Numbered from the stretch's first letter, positions 34,965-44,238 are shown. The stretch is 64,000 bases of DNA from Mycobacterium triplex (GCF_000689255.1 NZ_HG964447.1:186001-250000), one strand, 5' to 3'. Notes: generated by a model not told the origin, from the sequence alone. Translations and numbers: made by a program.

Positions 34965-36434
34965 GTGCTCACTAGGCGAATCAAAATCCAGCTGATCGTT
35001 TTCGCGGTGGTCAGCCTGACCGCGGGCACCATCATGTTTTTCAACTACATGCAGATCCCGACGACGTTCTTTGGGGTCGACCGCTACACCGTGACGGTGC
35101 AGCTGCCCGAGGCTGGCGGCCTATATCCGGGCGGCAACGTCACCTACCGAGGCGTCGAAGTGGGCCGGGTGCGCGACGTGCGCCTAACCAGTAGCGGCGC
35201 CGAGGCGGAGCTCCAGTTGGACTCGGATGTCCACATCCCAGCCGACCTCAGCGCCCAGGTGCACAGCGTGTCCGCAGTCGGCGAGCAATATGTCGAACTG
35301 CTGCCACGCACCGGGAACGGCCCGTCGCTGAAAAACGGCGACGTGATCCCTGTGGACCGCACGTATGTTCCGCCGAACCTCAACTCGCTGCTGCAGGCGA
35401 CCAATCGCGGGCTGAGCGTGATCCCGCGCGACAACCTCAAAACGGTGGTCGACGAATCCTATGCGGCGGTGGGCGGGCTCGGCCCCGAGCTTTCCCGGCT
35501 GGTGAATGGCACCTCGAAGCTCGCGATCGACAGCCGCAAGAACCTCGACGCACTCGTGACCTTGATTGACGGGTCAAAGCCACTGCTGGACAGCCAAATT
35601 CAGTCATCGGACGCCGTGCACGCCTGGGCCGCCCACCTGGCGACCATCACGTCGCAGCTTCGAGACAACGACTCCGCGGTCAGGGGCGTGCTTCACAAGG
35701 GCGGCCCAGCGGCCGCCGAGGCCCGGCAGCTGTTCGACCGGTTGAACCCCACGTTGCCGATCGTGCTGGCCAATCTGGTGAGTATCGGGCAGGTGGGGGT
35801 CACCTATCGGGACGACCTGGAAGCTGTCCTGGTGGAGCTGCCGCAGGGGGCGGCCGACGTCCAAGCGACCGGGGTTCCCAATAGGAACACCAAACAGCCT
35901 TACCTGGGTGGCTACCTCAGCTTCAATCTGAATCTCAACTGGCCGCCGCCGTGCACCACCGGGTTCCTGCCGCCCCAGCAGCAGCGGGCCGCCAGCTACG
36001 AGGACTACCCGGATCCGCCCAAAGGCGACCTATATTGCCGGGTACCGCAGGACTCGCTGCTCGACGTGCGCGGTGCGCGCAATCTGCCGTGCGAGACGCG
36101 TCCAGGCAAGCGCGCCCCGACCGTGAAGCTGTGCGAAAGCGACGAGACGTACGTTCCCCTGAACGACGGCTTCATTTGGAAGGGCGATCCCAACGCGACG
36201 TACACCGGTCAAGCTGTCCCCCAGCTTCGGCCGGGAGACGAGCCGCCCGGGCAGGCCCCGCCACCGTCGCCGCCCGGTCCGGCGCCACCGCCGATCGCGG
36301 CCGTCCAATACGACCCAGCCACCGGCATGTACGTTGGGCCAGACGGGCACATGTACAGCCAGACTGATCTGGCCCATGGGGCTACCAAGGAGAAAACATG
36401 GCAGAGCATGCTGATACCTCCCAAGAGGAACTGA
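34965..36434 (+). CDS. mceF: Mce family protein F
   Basis: A 489-residue Mce protein, last of the six. The start is GTG 34965 (MLTRRIKIQLIVFAVVSL), four bases after mceE. The Mce domain reads VQLPEAGGLYPGGNVTYRGVEVGRV. The C-terminal 130 residues include a Cys-containing region (CRVPQDSLLDVRGARNLPCE) and a Pro-rich segment. Its last 37 bases overlap the next gene. Confidence 0.92.
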   Translation: MLTRRIKIQLIVFAVVSLTAGTIMFFNYMQIPTTFFGVDRYTVTVQLPEAGGLYPGGNVTYRGVEVGRVRDVRLTSSGAEAELQLDSDVHIPADLSAQVHSVSAVGEQYVELLPRTGNGPSLKNGDVIPVDRTYVPPNLNSLLQATNRGLSVIPRDNLKTVVDESYAAVGGLGPELSRLVNGTSKLAIDSRKNLDALVTLIDGSKPLLDSQIQSSDAVHAWAAHLATITSQLRDNDSAVRGVLHKGGPAAAEARQLFDRLNPTLPIVLANLVSIGQVGVTYRDDLEAVLVELPQGAADVQATGVPNRNTKQPYLGGYLSFNLNLNWPPPCTTGFLPPQQQRAASYEDYPDPPKGDLYCRVPQDSLLDVRGARNLPCETRPGKRAPTVKLCESDETYVPLNDGFIWKGDPNATYTGQAVPQLRPGDEPPGQAPPPSPPGPAPPPIAAVQYDPATGMYVGPDGHMYSQTDLAHGATKEKTWQSMLIPPKRN

Positions 36435-37138
36435 GCGAAACGGGCCAGGCAGGGACAACCCCCGCATCCGTCCACACCGACGAGGGTTCATCGGATGTGC
36501 CTGACCGGGCCACCTCGAACGAGACGAGCGCCGAGTCGGCGCCTCCCTCGGTGGAGGCGGCGGAGGGTCTGACCGACGAGGCCGACGACTACGACGCCGC
36601 GGTTGATGACGGAGTCGCCGACGCCCCGGAAGACGCTGCACCGGAAAAGGAGCGGGCGTCGCCGTTAAGGCTGGCCGCCATATGGGGGTTGGTCACAGTT
36701 GCTTCTTTGGGGGGTTTGGCCGGTTGGTTCGGGTTTCGGCTGTATCAGTCGCACCAGGCCCAAGAACAACGTGCGCTATTGGTTCAGGTTGCAAGACAAG
36801 GGGCGCTGAACCTGACCACAATCGATTGGCAGCACGCCGACGGCGACATAAAGCGCATCCTGGACTCGGCGACAGGCACTTTCTACGACGATTTTTCCAA
36901 TCGATCGAAACCCTTCATCGAGGTCGTCAAGAAAGCGCAATCGAAGTCGGTAGGAACAATCACCGAGTCGGGTTTGGAGTCGCAATCGGGCAGCGAAGCG
37001 CAAGTGCTGGTTGCCGTGTCCGTTAGAACATCGAACCTCGGTGCCGCCGATCAGGATCCGCGGCATTGGCGAATGCGAATCACCGTGCAAAAAGTTGGAA
37101 GCGATGCGAAAGTCTCCAACGTCTCATTCGTGCCATGA
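36398..37138 (+). CDS. Mce-associated membrane protein 1
   Basis: A 246-residue Mce-associated protein. The first 85 residues are acidic and disordered; one transmembrane helix follows (LAAIWGLVTVASLGGLAGWFGF). The extracytoplasmic domain has the usual Mas pattern (LLVQVARQGALNLTTIDWQHADGDIKRIL, FYDDFSNRSKPF, VGTITESGLE). Such proteins are proposed to stabilise Mce complexes. It starts inside mceF at ATG 36398, preceded by AAGGAG, and overlaps the next gene by 4 bases. Confidence 0.85.
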   Translation: MAEHADTSQEELSETGQAGTTPASVHTDEGSSDVPDRATSNETSAESAPPSVEAAEGLTDEADDYDAAVDDGVADAPEDAAPEKERASPLRLAAIWGLVTVASLGGLAGWFGFRLYQSHQAQEQRALLVQVARQGALNLTTIDWQHADGDIKRILDSATGTFYDDFSNRSKPFIEVVKKAQSKSVGTITESGLESQSGSEAQVLVAVSVRTSNLGAADQDPRHWRMRITVQKVGSDAKVSNVSFVP

Positions 37139-37908
37139 GGAATTTGCAGGTCGGCAAGCATCGAGTGCTAAGCCTACGAGCCAGAAGGGGAACCACCGCT
37201 GTGCCGGTCGAAATTGATTCCGCCACCGAGCAAGACGAAGCGATTGCCGCCGGCGAGACCACCGACCAGGCCGCAAGCGTAACAAGCGAACCTCAGGGGC
37301 TCGATGAGACCCACGACTCGGGCGAAACAGAAGACCTTCCTCAGTCAGGGGAAGCGTCGGTCAAGGATGAGGATACTGAAGCCGAAGACGCGAAAGACGT
37401 TGAGCTCCCAGTACGTAAGCGCAGAGTTAAATGGTCCCGAGTATTGGTATTCGGGGTGCTGCCCGTGTTGGCATTGCTGATCGCAGCGGCGGCCGGCTTC
37501 TTAAAGTGGCAGGATGCATGGGTCCGTAACTCTGGGGCCGCTGGCATCGAGTCCGTTGCAGCGGCAAAGGAATCCACCGTTGCGCTACTGTCCTACCAGC
37601 CCGACAGCGTCGAAAAGGACCTGGGGGCCGCCCGCGACCGGCTGACCGGAAAGTTCAAAGACTCCTACACACAATTGGTCCAGGACGTGGTGATACCGGG
37701 TGCCAAGAAAGACCACATCTCGGCGATTGCCACCGTTCCCGCCGCCGCCTCAGTGTCGGCGACACCAAACCACGCGGTCGCTCTGGTGTATGTAGACCAG
37801 ACTGTGGCCGTCGGCAACGACGCGCCCACGGACACCTCATCGACCGTCCGGGTGACGATGGACAAGATCGGAAACCGGTGGCTGATTTCGTCATTCGACC
37901 CAGTTTGA
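37135..37908 (+). CDS. Mce-associated membrane protein 2
   Basis: A second Mce-associated protein, about 257 residues from ATG 37135 (ATGA overlap), or about 235 from GTG 37201, which has AAGGGG nearby. Acidic disordered N-terminus, transmembrane helix (VLVFGVLPVLALLIAAAAGFL), then the NTF2-like outer domain (ESTVALLSYQPDSVEKDLGAAR, LTGKFKDSYTQLVQDVVIPGAKK, ALVYVDQTV, GNRWLISSFDPV). Last gene of the mce operon. Confidence 0.85.
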   Translation: MRNLQVGKHRVLSLRARRGTTAVPVEIDSATEQDEAIAAGETTDQAASVTSEPQGLDETHDSGETEDLPQSGEASVKDEDTEAEDAKDVELPVRKRRVKWSRVLVFGVLPVLALLIAAAAGFLKWQDAWVRNSGAAGIESVAAAKESTVALLSYQPDSVEKDLGAARDRLTGKFKDSYTQLVQDVVIPGAKKDHISAIATVPAAASVSATPNHAVALVYVDQTVAVGNDAPTDTSSTVRVTMDKIGNRWLISSFDPV

Positions 37909-38070
37909 GGCCGGTATGGGCCCAGGCAGATGTCTCCTGCGGGTCTGACTGGGTCATCCACCGTGACATGGTCGACGGATGACACTGCATAACAGTGGGT
38001 TTGAGCTGCGGCGGATCGATAAGTGCGGTGCCTCCGGAGCGGCGGGCGGCGGCGTGCTTAGCATGCCTAC

Positions 38071-38922
38071 ATGATCTCGACGCTCGAAGACGTGCTTCGT
38101 CTGCTGGACCTGCAACAGATCGATGACACAGCGTTCGTGGGCACTCAACCCGACACTCCCAACCACCACATCATCGGAAGCCAGGTCGCCGCACAGGCGT
38201 TGATGGCGGCCAGCCGGACGACACTCGGGCGACCGGCGCACAGTATGCACATGTACTTTCTGCGGCGAGGTGACGCAAGGCAGCCGATCCAGTTTGATGT
38301 GACCCCGCTACGTGACGGCGGCACCATCTCCTCACGTCGAGTGACCGCGAGCCAGTCGGGAGTCGTCCTCTTCGAGGCGCTCGCCTCGTTCACAATCATG
38401 GCCGACGACGTCGACTGGCAACAACGAATGCCGGACGTGGCGGGGCCGGACGCGGTCCATGGACTCGACGATCTATTGACGCCCTACGCCGAGGAATTCG
38501 GTGACTGGTGGCCGCAGCAAAGTCCCTTCACCATGCGGTACCTCGACGCACCGCCGCGGGTCGCCCTTGACCTCACCCACCCGCCGCCGCCGCGGCTTCG
38601 GATCTGGCTTCGTGCGAACGGCGAGGTCACCGACGATCCGTTGGTCAACAGTTGCGTGGCGGCCTATCTCAGCGCGCTCACACTGCTCGAGTGCGTGATG
38701 ACGACGATGCGCACCACACCGATGGGGCCTCGACTCTCGGCGCTAGTCGACCACACCATCTGGTTTCACCGTGCTGCCGACTTTACTGACTGGCTGCTCT
38801 TCGACCAGTTCTCGCCGAGCATTGTGGGCCGCCGCGGTTTGGCGACCGGGACCCTGTACAACCGGTCGGGTGAGTTGGTGTGCAGCGCAACCCAGGAGGG
38901 TTACTTCGCTGAGCAGCGATAG
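38071..38922 (+). CDS. Acyl-CoA thioesterase II (TesB-like)
   Basis: A 283-residue double-hotdog thioesterase that would hydrolyse acyl-CoA to free acid and CoA. Hotdog motifs: GSQVAAQALMAASRT, HSMHMYFLRRGD and, in the second half, SALVDHTIWFHRAADFTDWLLFDQFSPS, where the Asp and Gln/Ser of TesB catalytic clusters fall. It starts at ATG 38071, 160 bases after the mce operon, so it may have its own promoter. It marks the left edge of the catabolic island. Confidence 0.88.
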   Translation: MISTLEDVLRLLDLQQIDDTAFVGTQPDTPNHHIIGSQVAAQALMAASRTTLGRPAHSMHMYFLRRGDARQPIQFDVTPLRDGGTISSRRVTASQSGVVLFEALASFTIMADDVDWQQRMPDVAGPDAVHGLDDLLTPYAEEFGDWWPQQSPFTMRYLDAPPRVALDLTHPPPPRLRIWLRANGEVTDDPLVNSCVAAYLSALTLLECVMTTMRTTPMGPRLSALVDHTIWFHRAADFTDWLLFDQFSPSIVGRRGLATGTLYNRSGELVCSATQEGYFAEQR

Positions 38923-38954
38923 TGACCGAATCAACGGCGTTGACAGCGCTGCGA

Positions 38955-39843
38955 TTACGTGATCGCGCCGGCAATCTTGAGTTCAATAAGGCGGTCGTCG
39001 TCAATGCCCAGTTCGCGCAGTACTGCGTCGGTGTGCTCCGCGAATTGCGGCGCTCTGGTCAGGCTGGCTGGATCGTCGTCGAACTGCACCGGGCTGGCGA
39101 CCAGCTTCTGCGAATGACCTTCGGCATCGACGATTTCGGCGATGCGACCGTTGGCGGTCAGTGCTTCGTCATTGGCGATTTCCCAGGCGTCCTGCACCGG
39201 GGGCCCACTGCCCTCTGCCCCTGCGTAGCAAGGCTTGGCATTCAGCGAAACTCAAGTTGCCGATCGGCGTCCGCAACGATTTGTTGAGCGGTTTCGCTGT
39301 GTTCGGTCATCGCCTCGAGCGTTGTGAACCGGGGATCTTCAGCGACATCGTGCAGATCCATCAGCCGGCAGAACTCCGGCCAGTACCGCGTCGGCTGCAA
39401 CATTCACAAGGCCCCGGCATCCCGGTCGGGCCTTTTCAGTCCGAAGCCGCTGCCGACGAGATAGATGATGGCGGGGTTGATTCGGCGGACGTCGTCGACG
39501 TCGATCGACAGCTTCTTCCGCGTCGACGGCAGGTAGTTCGTCAGGAATACGTCGCTTCGCCGAATCAGTTCGTCGAGCAGGGGACGCGCCTCCGAATTGT
39601 CGAGGGCCAGCCCAACACTGCGCTTTCCGCGGTTGGGCGCCTCCATGATCGGTGCGAACGACGATCCGGGTACGGTTGCCGCGGCGCCCAACACTTTGAC
39701 CAAGCCGCGCTGCGCGTCGCCGGTGACAGGATGCTCGATCTTCACCCCATCGGCGCCCTAGTCGGTGAGCACCGCGCCTGCCGAGGGAACAAAGGTGAAC
39801 TGGGCGACCTCCAGCACGCGAACTCCGGTGAGCGGTTTACGCA
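38955..39843 (-). pseudogene. CaiB/BaiF CoA-transferase pseudogene
   Basis: Reading leftward from ATG 39843 gives MRKPLTGVRVLEVAQFTFVPSAGAVLTD, then TAG where homologues have Trp, then GADGVKIEHPVTGDAQRG. After IIYLVGSGFGLKRPDRDAGAL the middle of the gene (catalytic region and about 130 residues) is gone. The C-terminal pieces (RYWPEFCRLMDLHDVAEDPRF; VQDAWEIANDEAL...) sit in shifted frames. An apparently intact paralogue begins at 63491. Confidence 0.85.
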
Positions 39844-39881
39844 TCAGATGTCCTTCAAGTGAGGGTGGGCACGGGGCCCAC

Positions 39882-40664
39882 TCAATGCATGATGTCTCGG
39901 ACCTTCGTCTTCTCGTAGCCCTTGAGCAGCTCAGCGCTGGCGTTCTCCATGTGTCGCCGCCAATGCGCCTCGGCCTCGGCGCCGTCCCGGGCGGCCACCA
40001 AGTCGGCGAGTCGGGTGTAGGACCGCATCAGCTTGGTGTACTGAGCCTTGGGCACGACGTTCTCAACGCTGAGAAATGCGGCGGTCATATGCCTTTCGAA
40101 GATTTCGTGCAGCATGCCGACGATCACGGTCAGTGTCGCGTTGCCCGACAATTCGACCAGGCGGCGGTGCAATGCGGTGGACGCCGCGCCCAGCTTGCCC
40201 GTCTCCCACGCAGCGGGAACCTTCTCGATGAGTTCGCGTAACTCGCGGTGGGCCGCAGCGGTGCCGTCCTCTGCGAGCAGCCGGGCCGCATACGGTTCAA
40301 TGCCCATCCGTGCCGTCATCACGTCGGCGAGCGTCGTTCCCGCCATCTCGAGCAGGAAGCCCGCCGGCCGCGCGACGATTTCGGGGCCCGGGACGCGAAC
40401 CCGGGCGCCGGTGCGTGAGCCGCGCCGCACCTCCACGAGGCGGTCGGACTCCAAGACTCGCACCGCTTCTCGCAGTGACGGCCGGCTGACCTGAAAGTGA
40501 TCCATGAGTTCGGCCTCGTAGGGGAGGAAGTCGCCGTCTTTGAGCTGTCCCTCGACGATCATCCGCCGCAACGTGTCCGCCACGATCTCGGCCGTCTTCG
40601 GCGACCGCACCGCGCCGTTATGTTGTGACGTGGTCATCGGCGCGAGCGGTTCCCGCTTGGCCAT
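39882..40664 (-). CDS. GntR/FadR-family regulator
   Basis: A 260-residue FadR-type GntR regulator. Winged HTH at about residues 20-85 (LPYEAELMDHFQVSRPSLREAVRVLESDRLVEV), then an FCD effector domain (LHRRLVELSGNATL, HEIFERHM, WRRHMENAS) with metal-binding Asp/His positions. The start ATG 40664 is chosen because AGGAGG lies 7 bases upstream. The 11-bp palindrome GTACTCAGTAC lies 25 bases upstream and may be its operator. It probably responds to an acyl-CoA or carboxylate from the local pathway. Confidence 0.88.
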   Translation of the reverse strand: MAKREPLAPMTTSQHNGAVRSPKTAEIVADTLRRMIVEGQLKDGDFLPYEAELMDHFQVSRPSLREAVRVLESDRLVEVRRGSRTGARVRVPGPEIVARPAGFLLEMAGTTLADVMTARMGIEPYAARLLAEDGTAAAHRELRELIEKVPAAWETGKLGAASTALHRRLVELSGNATLTVIVGMLHEIFERHMTAAFLSVENVVPKAQYTKLMRSYTRLADLVAARDGAEAEAHWRRHMENASAELLKGYEKTKVRDIMH

Positions 40665-40689
40665 CGCGACCTCCTGAACTCGACATGTA

Positions 40690-40700
40690 GTACTCAGTAC
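40690..40700. promoter_or_regulatory. Palindrome ahead of GntR gene
   Basis: GTACT-C-AGTAC, a perfect odd palindrome 25 bases before the GntR start, suited to autoregulation. No second copy was noticed in the window. Confidence 0.4.
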
Positions 40701-40739
40701 ACCATGCAAGGCGCGCATCCGGTGCATTCGTGGCCGGCG

Positions 40740-41735
40740 TCAATGCAGTTGCGAAAGAACGCGCGTCGCGGCCGCACCATAGCCGGCACGTCGTTGGCGT
40801 CCGACCAGAAAGCTTGGCGGTGATGCGAATGCTAAGTCGGGCAGTCGTTTGCGAGTCGCCAGCATTTCGCGTGCCTGCGTGTCGTCGCCGCAGATCGCGA
40901 TCGACCACAGCATATCGTCGGGGACGTGGTCGGCCATCGTCTCCGGATGGCCGCTGCGGAAGGCCGATCGGATCCGGGCGACCTCGTCCGTCCAGCCGTG
41001 CAGTTCGACGAGTGAGTCGTAGGTCTTCACGGTGACGTAGAAGGCGATCTGCAGCCGCGCGTCCCGGATGGCCCGGGCCGGGTCGTCGTTGTCGATCGCG
41101 GTGATCAGCCAGCCCCAGCGGCGTAGCTCGGCCGCGTCACGCCCACTTGATTCGGCGCCGCGGGCCAGTTCGGGCTCGACGAGTTCGGTCCACCAGCGAT
41201 CGGTGAACAGGCCGTGCCCCAGCACACCGTCGGCGCTGCGACCTACTGTCTGCAACATGATCTTGTTGAAGGCGCCGATCAAAATGGGCACGTCCAACCG
41301 GCCGAGCACGGGTGCCCGGATGTCGGCGTCGATCGTGTAGAACCGGCCCTCGTATCGAACGCGTTCGCCGTTCTCGGCGTTCAGGAACGCCCTGATCGCC
41401 TCGATCAATTCGGCCATCCTAGGTGCGGGGTGGGTGGCGTCGACACCGAACCAGTCTTTGTTCATTCGCGAGGTGCCCGATCCAAGTCCCAAGAAGATCC
41501 TGCCCGGCGCGAGTGTCCAGAGCTGCCGCACGGCCGCGGCATGCACGAAGGGGGACCGGGCGAATGCATATGCGATTCCCGGGCCAATGTAGGCCTGCGA
41601 AGTGCCGAGGGCCATCTCGGTCGCTGTGATGTACGCGTTGAGGTCGGCGAACTCACCGGCACAAAACGCCTGCGCGCCGGCGGTCTCCGCTTGTGTTGCC
41701 AGCGCAGGCCCCGGCCAAGGCAGACCCCAGTCCAT
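40740..41735 (-). CDS. LLM-class flavin/F420 oxidoreductase
   Basis: A 331-residue luciferase-like TIM-barrel oxidoreductase. Blocks: TATEMALGTSQAYIGPGIAYAFARSPFVHAAAVRQLWTLAPGR, FLGLGSGT, VRYEGRFYTID and VPILIGAFNKIMLQTVGRSADGVLGH. In mycobacteria this class often uses F420, but the cofactor cannot be fixed by eye. It is divergent from the Rieske oxygenase gene across 180 bases, so the two may share regulation. Confidence 0.85.
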   Translation of the reverse strand: MDWGLPWPGPALATQAETAGAQAFCAGEFADLNAYITATEMALGTSQAYIGPGIAYAFARSPFVHAAAVRQLWTLAPGRIFLGLGSGTSRMNKDWFGVDATHPAPRMAELIEAIRAFLNAENGERVRYEGRFYTIDADIRAPVLGRLDVPILIGAFNKIMLQTVGRSADGVLGHGLFTDRWWTELVEPELARGAESSGRDAAELRRWGWLITAIDNDDPARAIRDARLQIAFYVTVKTYDSLVELHGWTDEVARIRSAFRSGHPETMADHVPDDMLWSIAICGDDTQAREMLATRKRLPDLAFASPPSFLVGRQRRAGYGAAATRVLSQLH

Positions 41736-41769
41736 GCATCCTCACATCCATCCACAGCACATCATTAAC

Positions 41770-41785
41770 CTAGTAAGACTAGTAA
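41770..41785. repeat. Direct repeat in LLM/Rieske promoter gap
   Basis: CTAGTAA-GA-CTAGTAA, two 7-bp copies with 2 bases between, in the divergent promoter. Candidate site for the TetR protein encoded two genes downstream. Confidence 0.4.
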
Positions 41786-41914
41786 TTGTACGTCCTGATT
41801 GGTCGCCGCGGGAAAATTCGCCGACCGGCACGCTCGTTTAGACAAAAGTGTCAAAAATGAGTAGCCTCGAAATAAATCTGTTCAGGTGTCCCGCGTGGAA
41901 AGGGCGTTCGGACA

Positions 41915-42928
41915 ATGCAAACCCTGCCGAGCATGCTGCCCACCGGTTGGTTCCAGGTGGCCTGGAGCGCCGACATCGCCGTCGCCGAGGTCGTCCCACT
42001 GCACTACTTCGGCCGAGACCTGGTCGCCTTCCGGCAGCTGGACGGGGTGGTGAAGGTGCTTGACGCGCACTGCCAACATCTTGGCGCGAGCCTGGCCCAC
42101 GGGGGGTGCGTCGTCGAAGAAGGCATCCAGTGCCCGTTTCACGGCTGGGTGTGGAACGGCGCCGGACGCAATGTCCACATCCCGTACCAGGATCGGCCGA
42201 ATAAGGCCCGACGAGTACGTTCCTACCCGGTCGCGGAGCTCAACGACTCGATCTTGATCTGGCATGACAGCGCAGGCCGGGAGCCGCTATGGGTTGCGCC
42301 GGACGCTTTCGCGGTGCTCGGAGACCATGTCCGCTCGCGGCGGTTCCACCCCTTTGGCGCCGATTGCCGGACGCGGCATGAGCGGGTAAAGGTGCATCCC
42401 CAGGTGATCGCCGAGAACGCCGTCGATCCCCACCACTTCCAATTCGTCCATCGCACCCCGATCAGTCCCGTGGTACTGCGTGAAAGCACCGATAGCTCGA
42501 CCTGGTCGGCCAAGGTCGGCTTTGGCCGGAGGTGGAGCGACGGCCTGGACCGCACCGGCGACACGATGAACACGATCGAAATCTATTGGTCAGGAATCGG
42601 GCTCAGCTACAACGGCGAACACGTCCGCGACGGAATCCGAGTCATCTCCATCTGCGCGACACCGGTGGACGACACCAGATCCGACATCTTCGCCGGCTAC
42701 TGGATCAGCGAGGAACCGTCAGAAGGCCCGGATGATTTTGAGGCGCGTCTGGCCGCAGCGAAACTCGCCCTGCCCGACGACATCCGGATCTGGGAGCACC
42801 AGAAGTACCTCGAACCGCCGGGTCTGGCGACCTCGGAGGCCGCAGGCTTTCGCGCGCTGCGTCGGTGGGCGAGCGGGTTTTATCCCGAACCGGAGGCCGC
42901 CGCCGAGCCGGTCGCGCATGGTGTCTGA
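41915..42928 (+). CDS. Rieske non-heme iron oxygenase (KshA-like)
   Basis: A 337-residue oxygenase subunit similar in layout to KshA-type steroid hydroxylases. The Rieske [2Fe-2S] cluster is bound by Cys53, His55, Cys73 and His76 (CQHLGASLAHGG, CPFHGW). The mononuclear iron site is Asp171, His174 and His179 (ENAVDPHHFQFVH). It would need a separate ferredoxin reductase, which is not in the window. The start ATG 41915 follows AAAGGGCG. It overlaps the TetR gene, so both are cotranscribed. The substrate is inferred to be a cyclic lipid. Confidence 0.88.
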   Translation: MQTLPSMLPTGWFQVAWSADIAVAEVVPLHYFGRDLVAFRQLDGVVKVLDAHCQHLGASLAHGGCVVEEGIQCPFHGWVWNGAGRNVHIPYQDRPNKARRVRSYPVAELNDSILIWHDSAGREPLWVAPDAFAVLGDHVRSRRFHPFGADCRTRHERVKVHPQVIAENAVDPHHFQFVHRTPISPVVLRESTDSSTWSAKVGFGRRWSDGLDRTGDTMNTIEIYWSGIGLSYNGEHVRDGIRVISICATPVDDTRSDIFAGYWISEEPSEGPDDFEARLAAAKLALPDDIRIWEHQKYLEPPGLATSEAAGFRALRRWASGFYPEPEAAAEPVAHGV

Positions 42929-43529
42929 GGGCTCGCCCCCGCGGGTAACACGCAAGTCCGACCGCACCCGAGAGTCAATCCTGGACGCTGCGCGGACCGC
43001 GTTTGCGCGCAAGGGTTTTTCGGGCGTCACCATCAAGGACATCACTGACCTCGCGCCGGTCACCCGGGCGAACTTCTACTACTACTTCTCCGACAAGACC
43101 GAGCTTTTCATCGAGCTCGGCACCGACACCTACCGCGAAGCGCTGGCGGTTGTCGAGGCTTTCATGGAGCAGGAAAGCCCGCCCAGCCGAAAGGACGTCG
43201 AGGCCTGGGTTGCCGGCTACTTCGACTACCTCGACCGCAACGGTGCGTTCGTCATCCGCTCCACCGAGGACATGCCTCCCGATCGCAAATTCCGCGCCGC
43301 GGTCGCCCGCTCGCACCGCCGAACCGCCGCCGCGCTCGGTGAGGGCATCGCAAAGATGGCGCCGACACCGCCCGACCTTGACCCCGTGGCTACCGGGCTG
43401 GTGATTATGGCGATGCTCGAACGGTCATGGCTGATGGTTCGCCACAACGAGGTCCCGTCGACGACGCGCCAAGCGGTGCTCATGGCGGCCACCGAGATGC
43501 TGTGGCGAACGGTCAACGGTCAGACCTGA
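42918..43529 (+). CDS. TetR-family regulator
   Basis: A 203-residue TetR regulator from ATG 42918, overlapping the Rieske gene by 11 bases. HTH: ILDAARTAFARKGFSGVTIKDITDLAPVTRANFYYYFSDKTELF. The C-terminal domain is typical. A longer open frame upstream runs through the oxygenase gene and is not translated protein-like. It probably controls the oxygenase operon. Its last 17 bases overlap the convergent hydrolase gene. Confidence 0.88.
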   Translation: MVSEGSPPRVTRKSDRTRESILDAARTAFARKGFSGVTIKDITDLAPVTRANFYYYFSDKTELFIELGTDTYREALAVVEAFMEQESPPSRKDVEAWVAGYFDYLDRNGAFVIRSTEDMPPDRKFRAAVARSHRRTAAALGEGIAKMAPTPPDLDPVATGLVIMAMLERSWLMVRHNEVPSTTRQAVLMAATEMLWRTVNGQT

Positions 43530-44130
43530 CCGATGTCCATTCGTCGATGAGCTTATCGATTGTGGTCAGCCGACCGAGCACGGCAATAGTGTTGTCCAGC
43601 ACCTGTTCTGCATAGTCCTTGGGGGTGCCGCCGACGGCGTCGCGCGGGACGACGAGTTCGAAACCCGCCTGCGTAACATGCCCGGCAGTGTGGGTGATCG
43701 CCAGGTTCAGCGAAACGCCGGCAAGGACGATGGTGCCCACGCCGAAGCCTTTGAGCACGGGCAGTAGTTCGGAATCGAGCGTTGGGAAAAGGCCGTGGTG
43801 GCGCGGTAACACCAGATCGGTGGGTGCCAGTAGCTCGGGAAGCACTGTAGTGGAGGCGGTTCCGGGTGCCCAGTGAGCGGTTGCGGGGCCCAGGGCCCGC
43901 CAGATGCGCGCTGTTCCGGTCGGCCGGCCGCCGAGGTTGCCCTCATAGGTCGCGTGCACAACCCGCGCGCCGAACTGGCGGGCGGAATCGAGAAGTCGGC
44001 GCACACTGGAGACGAGTTCAGAGCTGTCGGCGGCCAAAGCGGGCAAGACGGACTCGGGGCCCAGCACACCGTTCTGGCATTCCACACAGACAACGGCCGT
44101 GGTCTCGGGGTCCCATGGTGTCGGAGCCAT
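43513..44130 (-). CDS. Isochorismatase-fold protein with missing catalytic residues
   Basis: A 205-residue isochorismatase-like fold protein (VVCVECQNGVLGP, LDSARQFGARVVHATYEG, FPTLDSELLPVLKGFGVGTIVLAGVSLNLAITHTAGHVTQAGFELVVPRDAV). In active cysteine hydrolases the first strand ends in Asp and the GV-x-x-x-x-C motif gives the nucleophile. Here the first is Glu (VECQNG) and the second reads GVSLNLAIT with no Cys. It may therefore act by another mechanism or be non-catalytic. Divergent from the fadD pseudogene. Confidence 0.8.
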   Translation of the reverse strand: MAPTPWDPETTAVVCVECQNGVLGPESVLPALAADSSELVSSVRRLLDSARQFGARVVHATYEGNLGGRPTGTARIWRALGPATAHWAPGTASTTVLPELLAPTDLVLPRHHGLFPTLDSELLPVLKGFGVGTIVLAGVSLNLAITHTAGHVTQAGFELVVPRDAVGGTPKDYAEQVLDNTIAVLGRLTTIDKLIDEWTSVRSDR

Positions 44131-44238
44131 CCCTGCACCCTAGTGCATTTTTTGACACCTATGACGAAAAATTCGGTAGATCCCTTACAAAGTATCGAGT
44201 TTCGCCTTCTTTACCACGGAAGACTCTAAGGTGAAATC

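Noticed and set aside
42732..42917. Longer N-terminus for the TetR gene at 42918
   Set aside because: The extension lies wholly within the Rieske gene in another frame and is Arg/Ser/Pro-rich without TetR features.
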